From Lacinutrix algicola (lineage in GTDB: Bacteria; Bacteroidota; Bacteroidia; Flavobacteriales; Flavobacteriaceae): a stretch of DNA of 64,000 nt. The notes beneath the pieces were generated by a model. That model did no database searches. It saw nothing but the letters and a program-made list of their open reading frames with translations, and was not told the DNA's origin. Of the stretch, positions 1-7,231 are shown in pieces. Position 1 is the first letter of the stretch; each line of letters opens with the position of its first letter. Made by a program: the position numbers and the translations under genes. Location of the stretch: NCBI RefSeq assembly GCF_001418085.1, contig NZ_LIQH01000022.1:32315-96314 (forward strand), written 5' to 3'.

Positions 1-2
1 TC

Positions 3-413
3 GTGTTATCCAAAAAAACAAAATACGGAATTAAGGCATTAGTGCATTTGGCAAAACAGGAAGAAAGTAGTCCTGTGCAAATTGGGACAATATCTTTAGC
101 TGAAAATATTTCTCAAAAATTTTTAGAATCCATTTTACTTTCTTTAAAAAAGACTGGTTTTTTAGGTTCTAAAAAAGGAAAAGGTGGAGGTTATTATTTG
201 CTTAAAGATCCTAAAGATATTCCTATGACAACTGTTATGAGAGTACTAGAAGGGCCAATAGCCATGGTGCCTTGCGTAAGTTTAAATTTTTACGAAAAGT
301 GCGCCGATTGCCCAGATGAAAACACATGTGCTGTAAATAAAATTATGCTAGAAGTGCGTGATAGTACTTTAAAAATATTTAAAAACACAACACTTCACGA
401 TTTGTGTCTTTAA
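3..413 (+). CDS. Rrf2-family transcriptional regulator (likely cysteine/sulfur regulator)
   Basis: This 136-residue protein is a winged-helix Rrf2-family repressor. The N-terminal MLSKKTKYGIKAL block is the typical family start, here on a GTG codon two bases inside the window, so an upstream start cannot be excluded. The recognition helix/wing is around residues 35-65 (SQKFLESILLSLKKTGFLGS, then a Gly-rich wing GKGGGYYL). A cysteine cluster (C91, C100, C103, C109) follows, the place where relatives such as IscR and NsrR hold an Fe-S cluster. Family knowledge: the Bacillus member CymR controls cysteine synthesis. Inference: it controls the sulfate assimilation genes that follow, through the two matching palindromes at 491-513 and 3711-3729. 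Effector unknown. Confidence 0.9.
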   Translation: MLSKKTKYGIKALVHLAKQEESSPVQIGTISLAENISQKFLESILLSLKKTGFLGSKKGKGGGYYLLKDPKDIPMTTVMRVLEGPIAMVPCVSLNFYEKCADCPDENTCAVNKIMLEVRDSTLKIFKNTTLHDLCL

Positions 414-454
414 CAGATTCGTAAAAATAACCATACATTTTTATAATATTATTC

Positions 455-485
455 TTGATTTTTATACAATAATACTATAGGTTTG
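455..485 (+). promoter_or_regulatory. Bacteroidetes-type promoter of the sulfate assimilation operon
   Basis: TTG at 455-457 and TAGGTTTG at 478-485 match the Bacteroidetes -33 (TTTG) and -7 (TAnnTTTG) boxes with a 20-base spacer. Transcription would start at about 490-493, at the left arm of the palindrome that follows, so a bound regulator would block initiation. Confidence 0.6.
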
Positions 486-490
486 CATTT

Positions 491-513
491 TACCCTACTA
501 AATCTATAGGGTA
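491..513. promoter_or_regulatory. Palindromic operator, copy 1 (probable Rrf2-regulator site)
   Basis: The site reads TACCCTA, nine bases CTAAATCTA, then TAGGGTA, a perfect 7-bp inverted repeat. It sits at the predicted transcription start of the DUF2061-cysH-cysD-cysN genes. The same core with the same 9-base spacer recurs at 3711-3729. Binding by the Rrf2 protein encoded just upstream is inferred, not shown. Confidence 0.6.
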
Positions 514-531
514 TTAGTTTTTAATAATTAA

Positions 532-789
532 ATGAATATGGGAAATGTAATAAATTCGGAGGTTGGCTTAGAGACAGAAGAGCAAACATCCTCAGAGAAT
601 ATTAAAAGAAGTTTAGTAAAAACGATTAGTTGGAGAGCGGTAGGTACAATAACAACGGTTGCAATATCTTACATAATTACAGGAACAATGGCTTTGGCTT
701 TTTCAATAGGAGGAATAGAATTAGTATCTAAAATGGTATTATACTTCTTTCATGAACGTGCTTGGGAAAAAATTAAATGGGGAAAATAA
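532..789 (+). CDS. DUF2061 small membrane protein
   Basis: This 85-residue protein belongs to the DUF2061 family: the block from residue 24 on (NIKRSLVKTISWRAVGTITT ...) and the end (YFFHERAWEKIKWG) are the family signatures. Two hydrophobic segments at about residues 35-53 and 56-72 suggest an inner-membrane hairpin. Its stop overlaps the cysH start as TAATG, so the two are translationally coupled, and it is the first gene behind the palindromic operator. The function is not known; the position in a sulfate reduction operon without any visible sulfate permease makes a role in sulfate uptake or membrane attachment possible but unproven. M3 (538) is an alternative start. Confidence 0.85.
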   Translation: MNMGNVINSEVGLETEEQTSSENIKRSLVKTISWRAVGTITTVAISYIITGTMALAFSIGGIELVSKMVLYFFHERAWEKIKWGK

Positions 790-1403
790 TGAGCTTAGAT
801 TTAGATAAAATAAACAAAGAATTAGAAGATAAAACACCTCAAGAAATTGTAGAATGGGCTATTAGTATTGCCAAATCTCCTGTGGTAACTACTAATTTTA
901 GACCATACGAAGCGGCAATTTTAAAAATAACAAGTGCTGTTAAAAAGGACTTAAAAGTTATTTGGTGCGATACAGGTTATAACACTCCTAATACATATAG
1001 GCATGCAGATGAGGTAATAAAAGTATTAGATCTTAATGTAAAATTATATGTGCCAAAACAAACAACAGCACATCGTGATGTGGTTTTAGGAATACCAAGT
1101 ATTGAAGATCCAAAACATGCAGAATTTACAGAGCAAGTAAAATTAGAACCTTTTAAACGTGCCATGACAGAGCATAAACCAGATGTTTGGTTTACTAATT
1201 TACGTAAAGGTCAGACAGCTTTTAGAGATAGTATAAGTATAGTATCTCAAGATAAAAACGGCGTAATAAAAGTGAGTCCGTTTTATAATTGGACAGACGA
1301 AGAACTAGACGCTTTTTTAGTAGAAAACAACTTGCCAAACGAGTTTAAGTACTTCGATCCAACTAAACAATTAGAAAATAGAGAGTGTGGATTACATGCT
1401 TAA
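789..1403 (+). CDS. cysH: Phosphoadenylyl-/adenylyl-sulfate reductase (CysH)
   Basis: CysH reduces (P)APS to sulfite with thioredoxin as donor. The 204-residue protein has the PP-loop-type nucleotide fold (VVTTNFRPYEAAILKI near residue 32; VIWCDTGYNTPNTYRHADE near 56) and ends in the catalytic ECGLHA motif. Only two cysteines are present (WCDTG and ECGLH); the CC and CxxC pairs that bind the [4Fe-4S] cluster of bacterial APS reductases are absent, so by motif it is of the PAPS-reductase type, although no APS kinase gene is seen in this locus. The ATG at 789 overlaps the preceding stop; an ATG at 777 inside the previous gene is less likely. cysD follows with overlap. Confidence 0.92.
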   Translation: MSLDLDKINKELEDKTPQEIVEWAISIAKSPVVTTNFRPYEAAILKITSAVKKDLKVIWCDTGYNTPNTYRHADEVIKVLDLNVKLYVPKQTTAHRDVVLGIPSIEDPKHAEFTEQVKLEPFKRAMTEHKPDVWFTNLRKGQTAFRDSISIVSQDKNGVIKVSPFYNWTDEELDAFLVENNLPNEFKYFDPTKQLENRECGLHA

Positions 1404-2316
1404 AAAGATAGAAATGAAAGATACATCAAACATAAATCCGTTAGAAAACGAAGCCATATATATAATGCGAGAAGTCGCTGCTCAATTCGAAAAGCCAGTG
1501 CTTTTGTTTTCGGGAGGAAAAGACTCCATTACGTTAGTGCGCTTGGCACAAAAAGCATTCTATCCCGCTAAGATTCCGTTTCCATTAATGCATATCGATA
1601 CAGGTCATAATTTTCCTGAAACCATAGAATTTAGAGACCGTTTAGTAAAAGAATTAGGTTTAGAACTTATTGTTAGAAACGTTCAAGACTCTATAGACGA
1701 TGGTAAGGTTAAAGAAGAATCTGGAAGATATGCGAGTAGGAATCAACTACAAACTACAACGCTTTTAGATGCTATTGAAGAGTTTAAATTTGATGCTTGT
1801 ATTGGTGGCGCAAGACGTGACGAAGAAAAAGCAAGAGCAAAAGAACGTATCTTTTCTGTAAGAGATGATTTCGGACAATGGGACGAAAGAAACCAACGAC
1901 CAGAGTTATTCGATATGTTAAATGGTAATATAGAATTAGGACAAAATGTACGTGTGTTTCCAATTTCTAATTGGACAGAATTAGATGTTTGGTCTTATAT
2001 TCAAAAAGAAGAAATAGAGATTCCATCTATTTACTTTGCGCATACTAGAGCTACTTTTTTAAGAGATGGATTAATCTGGTCTGCAGACGATGCCGTAGTT
2101 TATAGAGATGAAGAGGAAGAAGTTGTAGAAAGAATTGTACGTTTTAGAACCGTTGGAGATATGAGTTGTACAGCAGCAGTATTATCTGAAGCATCAGATA
2201 TTGTTAGTGTTGTTCAAGAAATTCGAGACTCTTCAATATCAGAAAGAGGCGCTAGAATTGACGATAAGCGTTCGGAAGCAGCAATGGAGAAACGTAAGCA
2301 GCAAGGATATTTTTAA
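1396..2316 (+). CDS. cysD: Sulfate adenylyltransferase subunit 2 (CysD)
   Basis: CysD is the catalytic ATP-sulfurylase subunit that forms APS from sulfate and ATP together with the GTPase CysN. The protein shows the PP-loop SGGKDS at residues 39-44, the HIDTGHNFPET block, GGARRDEEKARAKER near 135-150 and a normal CysD C-terminus (RSEAAMEKRKQQGYF). Length (306 residues) is typical. The chosen ATG overlaps the end of cysH by 8 bases; ATG 1414 and GTG 1387 are alternatives. It is followed by a 97-base spacer containing a small palindromic repeat, then cysN. Confidence 0.95.
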   Translation: MLKKIEMKDTSNINPLENEAIYIMREVAAQFEKPVLLFSGGKDSITLVRLAQKAFYPAKIPFPLMHIDTGHNFPETIEFRDRLVKELGLELIVRNVQDSIDDGKVKEESGRYASRNQLQTTTLLDAIEEFKFDACIGGARRDEEKARAKERIFSVRDDFGQWDERNQRPELFDMLNGNIELGQNVRVFPISNWTELDVWSYIQKEEIEIPSIYFAHTRATFLRDGLIWSADDAVVYRDEEEEVVERIVRFRTVGDMSCTAAVLSEASDIVSVVQEIRDSSISERGARIDDKRSEAAMEKRKQQGYF

Positions 2317-2325
2317 TCCGTTTTT

Positions 2326-2345
2326 ATTTCCGCGTAGACGGAAAT
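2326..2345. repeat. Short palindromic intergenic repeat (TTTCCG type)
   Basis: ATTTCCG, six bases, CGGAAAT. A copy differing at one base lies at 29243-29262 and a related one at 28888-28905. It sits between cysD and cysN and would form a hairpin in the mRNA. Confidence 0.6.
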
Positions 2346-2413
2346 TTAATGAAGCAATTTTAAATTAAGAATTAAAAAAGGAACTCCTTTCTTTTAGGAA
2401 GGTTAAGATAAAA

Positions 2414-3661
2414 ATGGAAGTTTTAAAAATAGCAACAGCAGGAAGTGTAGATGATGGAAAGAGTACTTTAATTGGAAGATTACTTTACGATACAAAGTCA
2501 TTAACATCAGATAAATTAGAAGCCATAGAAAATAAGAGTAAGCAATTAGGTTACGATTATCTTGATTTTTCTTTAGCAACAGATGGTTTAGTTGCAGAAC
2601 GTGAGCAAGGAATTACAATAGATGTAGCACATATTTACTTTTCTACGGCAAATAAAAGTTACATTATTGCAGATACTCCTGGGCATGTAGAATATACTAG
2701 AAACATGGTTACTGGAGCATCAACATCTCAAGTGGCAATTGTATTAATCGATGCTAGAAAAGGTGTGATTGAGCAAACTAATCGTCATTTTTTTATCAAT
2801 AATTTACTGCGAATTAAAACAGTAATTGTTGCAATAAATAAGATGGATTTGGTTGATTTTTCGGAAGAAAGATATAACGAAATTAAAGCCGATTTTGAAG
2901 CTTTAATGAGTAAGCGAGATTACCAAGATCAGAAAATAACATTTATTCCAGTAAGTGCTTTAAAAGGTGATAATGTTGTTAATAAATCTGAAAAAACACC
3001 ATGGTATAATGGTGAAACATTATTAGAAAATTTAGAAGGTCTCGATAATCAAGATATCTTTAATGCGGGAATACCAAGGTTTCCAGTGCAATATGTTATT
3101 CGTCCAAAAACTGACGAGTTTCACGATTTTAGAGGTTACGCAGGTAAAGTTTATGGAGGTGAGTTAAGTGTTGGAGACGACGTTGTAATTTTGCCATCGC
3201 AAACAAAGTCTAAAATAAAAGAGATTCATTTTTACGATAAAAAAGTACAAACAGCTTCGCGTCGTTCGTCTGTATTAATCACTTTAGAAGACGATGTAAA
3301 CATAAGTCGTGGTGACATGATTGTTAGAGCAAACGACTTGCCTGTTGTAGACAAGCAGTTTACAGCTACAATCTCTTGGATGGATTCTCAAAACCTAAAA
3401 ACAGGTAATAAGTATGTTGTGCAGCATGGCGTTAATAAAGTTATGGCAAAAGTAGAACGTATTCACCATAAAATTAATCCAGATTATTCTGGTGTAGATG
3501 ATACTGTAGAAACTTTAGCAATAAATGATATCGCAACAGTGTCTTTTAAATTAAACAAACCTATTTTTTACGATGCTTTTAAAGCGCATAGAACTAATGG
3601 ATCGTTTATAATTATAGATTCAAAATCTAATAATACTGTAGGCGCAGGCTTTATACAGTAA
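2414..3661 (+). CDS. cysN: Sulfate adenylyltransferase subunit 1 (CysN), GTPase
   Basis: CysN is the EF-Tu-like GTPase that drives APS formation by CysD. G1 is GSVDDGKST (residues 10-18), G3 is DTPGH (87-91) and G4 is NKMD (142-145), followed by two beta-barrel domains ending at residue 415. That is the length of stand-alone CysN; the APS-kinase (CysC) domain that is fused to CysN in many bacteria is not present. The gene lies 97 bases after cysD and 83 bases before the sulfite reductase, with a second operator in that last gap. Confidence 0.95.
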   Translation: MEVLKIATAGSVDDGKSTLIGRLLYDTKSLTSDKLEAIENKSKQLGYDYLDFSLATDGLVAEREQGITIDVAHIYFSTANKSYIIADTPGHVEYTRNMVTGASTSQVAIVLIDARKGVIEQTNRHFFINNLLRIKTVIVAINKMDLVDFSEERYNEIKADFEALMSKRDYQDQKITFIPVSALKGDNVVNKSEKTPWYNGETLLENLEGLDNQDIFNAGIPRFPVQYVIRPKTDEFHDFRGYAGKVYGGELSVGDDVVILPSQTKSKIKEIHFYDKKVQTASRRSSVLITLEDDVNISRGDMIVRANDLPVVDKQFTATISWMDSQNLKTGNKYVVQHGVNKVMAKVERIHHKINPDYSGVDDTVETLAINDIATVSFKLNKPIFYDAFKAHRTNGSFIIIDSKSNNTVGAGFIQ

Positions 3662-3710
3662 GTAATAACAAACCAACTATTTATCAATTTGAGAAAAGTA
3701 TTTTAATTTA

Positions 3711-3729
3711 TCCTATTAAATCTATAGGA
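3711..3729. promoter_or_regulatory. Palindromic operator, copy 2 (probable Rrf2-regulator site)
   Basis: TCCTA, nine bases TTAAATCTA, TAGGA. It matches copy 1 at 491-513 in 17 of the central bases apart from one C/T change, with the same spacer length, and lies 15 bases before the sulfite reductase start. A TTTG at 3688-3691 could be the -33 box of an internal promoter, but no clear -7 box is seen. Confidence 0.55.
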
Positions 3730-3744
3730 ATTATATAATAAGTA

Positions 3745-5835
3745 ATGCAGAGCTTTAGAACAGAAATAGAAAACCCTATAGTAGAAAAGGATATTGTAGA
3801 ATTAGCCAATAAGATTGCGCTTTTTAACAACGGAAAAATAGATGAAGAAAAGTTTAGAAGCTTACGTTTAGCACGAGGTGTTTACGGTCAGCGTCAAGAA
3901 GGAGTACAAATGATTCGTATAAAATTACCTTACGGAAAAGTATTGGGTAATCAATTGCGCCGTATTGCTGAGGTTTCAGATGAATATTCTAGAAGCAGAT
4001 TGCACATTACTACACGTCAAGACATTCAAATTCATTATGTCGATTTAAACCGTACACCAGAATTATGGGCCGAGTTAGAGCGTGATGATGTTACTATTAG
4101 AGAAGCCTGTGGAAATGCTGTAAGAAACGTAACAGCAAGTGAAACAGCAGGAATAGATGTTAATGAGCCTTTTGATGTCTCTCCATACGCAGATGCTGTT
4201 TTTAAATTCTTTTTACGTAACCCAATCTGTCAAGAAATGGGTAGAAAGTTTAAAGTGTCTTTTTCTGGAACAGATGAGGATACAGGATTATCATACATGC
4301 ACGATTTAGGTTTTATAGCTAAAATTGAAAATGGTGTAAAGGGTTTTAAAATTATGTTAGGTGGTGGTTTAGGTTCACAGCCAAGACATGCAGATGAATT
4401 TTATTCATTTTTAGCTTCAGATAAAATTATTCCTTTAATGGAAGGTGTTTTAAGAGTTTTCGATCGTTATGGCGAACGTAAAAGTCGTGCTAAAGCGAGA
4501 TTGAAATTCTTATTAAAAGACATTGGTTTAGAAGCTTTTAAAGCGTTGGTTGAGGAAGAGCAAAACGCAATCGAATTTAAAACAGTTACTATAGACGAAT
4601 CAAATTATACGGCTTCAACTCCAGTTTCTATTGTAGCTCCAAAGGTTAAAATAAAAGACGAAGCTGCTTTTAATTTATGGAAAGCAACTAATGTTATTTC
4701 CCAAAAACAAGACGGTTATTTTGCAATAGGAATAAAAGTATTACTTGGAGATTTCTATACAGATAAAGCGCGTTTGTTAGCAGATTTGGTAGAGAAATAT
4801 GCAGCAGGAGAAATCCGTTTATCTCTAAGACAAAATATTTTAATACCATTTGTAAAAGAAGATTTGTTAGCTTTTTTCTACACCGAATTAGAAAAATTAG
4901 GCTTTGCAGAAGTAGGTTATAATAAAGCAGTAGATATTACAGCATGTCCAGGAACAGATACTTGTAATCTAGGTATTGCAAGTAGTACAGGAATTGCCGA
5001 AGAATTAGAACGTGTTATAAAAGCAGAATACCCACAGTATTTATCTAACGAAGATTTAGTAATTAAAATTAGTGGTTGTATGAATGCTTGCGGACAACAC
5101 AATATGGCAAATATTGGTTTTCAAGGCATGTCTATTCGTACAAAAGATAAATTGGTTGCACCTGCATTGCAAGTGCTTTTAGGAGGTGGTAATTTAGGAA
5201 ACGGTAAAGCCTATTTTGCAGATAAAGTAGTAAAAGTACCAAGTAGAAGAGGTCCAGAAGCATTACGTCGTATTCTTAACGACTACGAGACAAATGGAGG
5301 TGATTTAGTGTTTTCAGAATACTATAAAGAAAAAGGTGAGAAATATTTTTACAGCTTATTAACCGATTTATCTAATGTTGATAACCTAACGCAAGAAGAT
5401 TTTATTGATTGGGGAACCGAAGAAGCCTATGTTAAAGCCATTGGTGTTGGAGAATGTGCCGGTGTTGTTATTGATTTAATTGCAACACTTTTTCTTGAAA
5501 GTGATGAGAAAATTGAAGAAGCAAAAGAATCTTTTGGCAACAAAGTATATTCTGGTGCAATCTACGAGGCGTATCGCTCGATGGTTAATTCCGCGAAAGC
5601 GATCTTAATTTCCGAAGATATAAAAGCAAACACACAAGCAGGTATTATTAATCAGTTTGATGAGTTGTTTATCGACACTAAAAAAATAGACTTAGGCGTT
5701 TCGTTTTCAGACTTAGTGTACCAAATAAAAGTATTTCCTCCAACTGAAGAGTTTGCATCTCGTTACATCGAAAATGCAGAGCAGTTTCTAGAAAAAGTAA
5801 GAGGTTTTAGAGAGAAAGCAGTAGTTGTAGATTAA
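3745..5835 (+). CDS. Sulfite reductase hemoprotein with C-terminal HEPN-like domain
   Basis: This 696-residue protein contains the duplicated nitrite/sulfite reductase fold (ferredoxin-like and siroheme/4Fe-4S domains, residues about 30-540). The cluster ligands are visible as C401-x5-C407 (TACPGTDTCN) and C445-x3-C449 (GCMNACGQH). It should reduce sulfite to sulfide in the cytoplasm. Residues about 570-696 are an added helical domain whose pattern (SDEKIEEAKESFGNKVYSGA, then AYRSMVNSAKAIL) resembles HEPN domains; the R-x4-6-H RNase motif of toxic HEPN proteins is not present. No CysJ-type flavoprotein is adjacent; the FNR-like gene at 7228 is the probable electron source, perhaps through ferredoxin. 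Confidence 0.9.
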   Translation: MQSFRTEIENPIVEKDIVELANKIALFNNGKIDEEKFRSLRLARGVYGQRQEGVQMIRIKLPYGKVLGNQLRRIAEVSDEYSRSRLHITTRQDIQIHYVDLNRTPELWAELERDDVTIREACGNAVRNVTASETAGIDVNEPFDVSPYADAVFKFFLRNPICQEMGRKFKVSFSGTDEDTGLSYMHDLGFIAKIENGVKGFKIMLGGGLGSQPRHADEFYSFLASDKIIPLMEGVLRVFDRYGERKSRAKARLKFLLKDIGLEAFKALVEEEQNAIEFKTVTIDESNYTASTPVSIVAPKVKIKDEAAFNLWKATNVISQKQDGYFAIGIKVLLGDFYTDKARLLADLVEKYAAGEIRLSLRQNILIPFVKEDLLAFFYTELEKLGFAEVGYNKAVDITACPGTDTCNLGIASSTGIAEELERVIKAEYPQYLSNEDLVIKISGCMNACGQHNMANIGFQGMSIRTKDKLVAPALQVLLGGGNLGNGKAYFADKVVKVPSRRGPEALRRILNDYETNGGDLVFSEYYKEKGEKYFYSLLTDLSNVDNLTQEDFIDWGTEEAYVKAIGVGECAGVVIDLIATLFLESDEKIEEAKESFGNKVYSGAIYEAYRSMVNSAKAILISEDIKANTQAGIINQFDELFIDTKKIDLGVSFSDLVYQIKVFPPTEEFASRYIENAEQFLEKVRGFREKAVVVD

Positions 5836-5855
5836 TAATATTAAATAATGCACGT

Positions 5856-6638
5856 ATGATAAATCCAAAATTAACAGTAGTTGGCGCAGGACCAGGAGAT
5901 CCAGATTTAATTACATTAAAGGCTATAAAAGCAATACAATCTGCCGATGTTATTTTGTATGATGCCTTAGTAAATGATGCTTTGTTAGGTTATGCTTCCG
6001 AGAGTGCAGAGCTTATTTTTGTTGGCAAACGTAAAGGTTGTTATGCTTATCAGCAAAGTCAAATAAATCAGTTAATTATTGAGCGTGCCTTACGCTGTGG
6101 TCATGTTGTTAGATTAAAAGGTGGAGATCCGTTTATTTTTGGTCGTGGCGCAGAAGAGTTGGAATATGCTAAAGAATATGCAATCGAGGTTGCTGTAGTT
6201 CCAGGTATATCATCGTCTGCAGCAGTACCAGCTTATCAAGGTATTCCTTTAACAAAGCGCAATGCAGCCGAAAGTTTTTGGGTAATTACAGGTACAACAA
6301 AATCACATGAAATTTCGAGTGATATGGCATTAGCGGCAAAATCTACAGCTACGGTTGTTATTTTAATGGGCATGGGAAAACTGGCTGAAATTGTAAAGAT
6401 TTTTTCTTCGGAAGGAAAACAAAATACAGCAGTCGCAGTGATTCAAAATGGGACACGAGAAAACGAGAAAGTTGGTATTGGTACTATTAGCTCTATTGAA
6501 GCTATTGTAGAAGAAAAACAATTATCTACTCCAGCAATTATCATTATTGGAGAAGTAGTCAATCAGCGTGTAGATTTAGCATCAATGTATGAGAAATCGA
6601 ATTTAGCACCTCAATTTTCACAACTAGTTTCAGCTTAA
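5856..6638 (+). CDS. cobA: Uroporphyrinogen-III C-methyltransferase (SUMT)
   Basis: This enzyme adds two methyl groups from SAM to uroporphyrinogen III, giving precorrin-2 for siroheme. The N-terminal VGAGPGDPDLITLKA (residues 9-23), LYDALV, the VVRLKGGDPFIFGRGAEE motif and the PGISS motif are those of the tetrapyrrole methylase family. At 260 residues it is the single-domain form rather than full CysG. It lies 20 bases after the sulfite reductase, whose cofactor is siroheme, and 5 bases before the Met8-like gene. Confidence 0.93.
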   Translation: MINPKLTVVGAGPGDPDLITLKAIKAIQSADVILYDALVNDALLGYASESAELIFVGKRKGCYAYQQSQINQLIIERALRCGHVVRLKGGDPFIFGRGAEELEYAKEYAIEVAVVPGISSSAAVPAYQGIPLTKRNAAESFWVITGTTKSHEISSDMALAAKSTATVVILMGMGKLAEIVKIFSSEGKQNTAVAVIQNGTRENEKVGIGTISSIEAIVEEKQLSTPAIIIIGEVVNQRVDLASMYEKSNLAPQFSQLVSA

Positions 6639-6643
6639 AATTT

Positions 6644-7231
6644 ATGGAAAGGAATAATTTGTATCCCATTTTTTTAAAGGTGAAAAATCTCCAAGTACTT
6701 ATTGTGGGTGGAGGTAATGTTGCCGAAGAAAAACTAACATTTTTATTAAAATCGAGCCCTGATGCACATGTAACCATGGTTTCTCCAATGTTTAGAGAAG
6801 CGACAATTAATATGGCAAATACAGGATGCGTAACAAGAATTAAGGATACTTATAAAGAAAGTTACCTTGAAGGAAAGCATATGGTTGTAGCAACTACAGA
6901 TATTCCAGAAGTAAATGTGCAAGTTTATAACGATTGTAGAGCACAAAGCAAATTGGTTAATGTTGCCGATAATCCGCCATATTGCGATTTTTATATGGGA
7001 GGTATTGTAACCAAAGGCAATGTAAAAGTAGCCATTTCTACAAATGGAAAATCACCAACTACAGCAAAACGTTTACGTCAGTTTTTTGAAGATGTAATAC
7101 CAGAAAATATAGACGATTTAGTAAAGAATCTTAATGTTTATAGAAAAACTATAAAAGGAGATTTTGAACAAAAAGTTGAAACATTAAATGAATTTACTAA
7201 AGGCTTAGTAGAAAAAAATAAAATAGTATGA
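6644..7231 (+). CDS. Precorrin-2 dehydrogenase / sirohydrochlorin ferrochelatase (Met8/CysG N-terminal type)
   Basis: The 195-residue protein matches the N-terminal half of CysG and yeast Met8. It has an NAD-binding VGGGNVAEEK motif at residues 21-30, the conserved NVADNPPYCDFYMGGIV segment and the STNGKSPTTAKRLRQ segment. It should oxidise precorrin-2 and possibly insert iron to complete siroheme. Together with the SUMT gene just before it, it replaces a fused CysG. The stop overlaps the next start as ATGA. Confidence 0.9.
   Translation: MERNNLYPIFLKVKNLQVLIVGGGNVAEEKLTFLLKSSPDAHVTMVSPMFREATINMANTGCVTRIKDTYKESYLEGKHMVVATTDIPEVNVQVYNDCRAQSKLVNVADNPPYCDFYMGGIVTKGNVKVAISTNGKSPTTAKRLRQFFEDVIPENIDDLVKNLNVYRKTIKGDFEQKVETLNEFTKGLVEKNKIV

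Noticed and set aside
2317..2413. Possible riboswitch or terminator between cysD and cysN
   Set aside because: The hairpin there is a copy of a repeat found elsewhere and lacks a T run; cysD and cysN almost certainly stay in one transcript.
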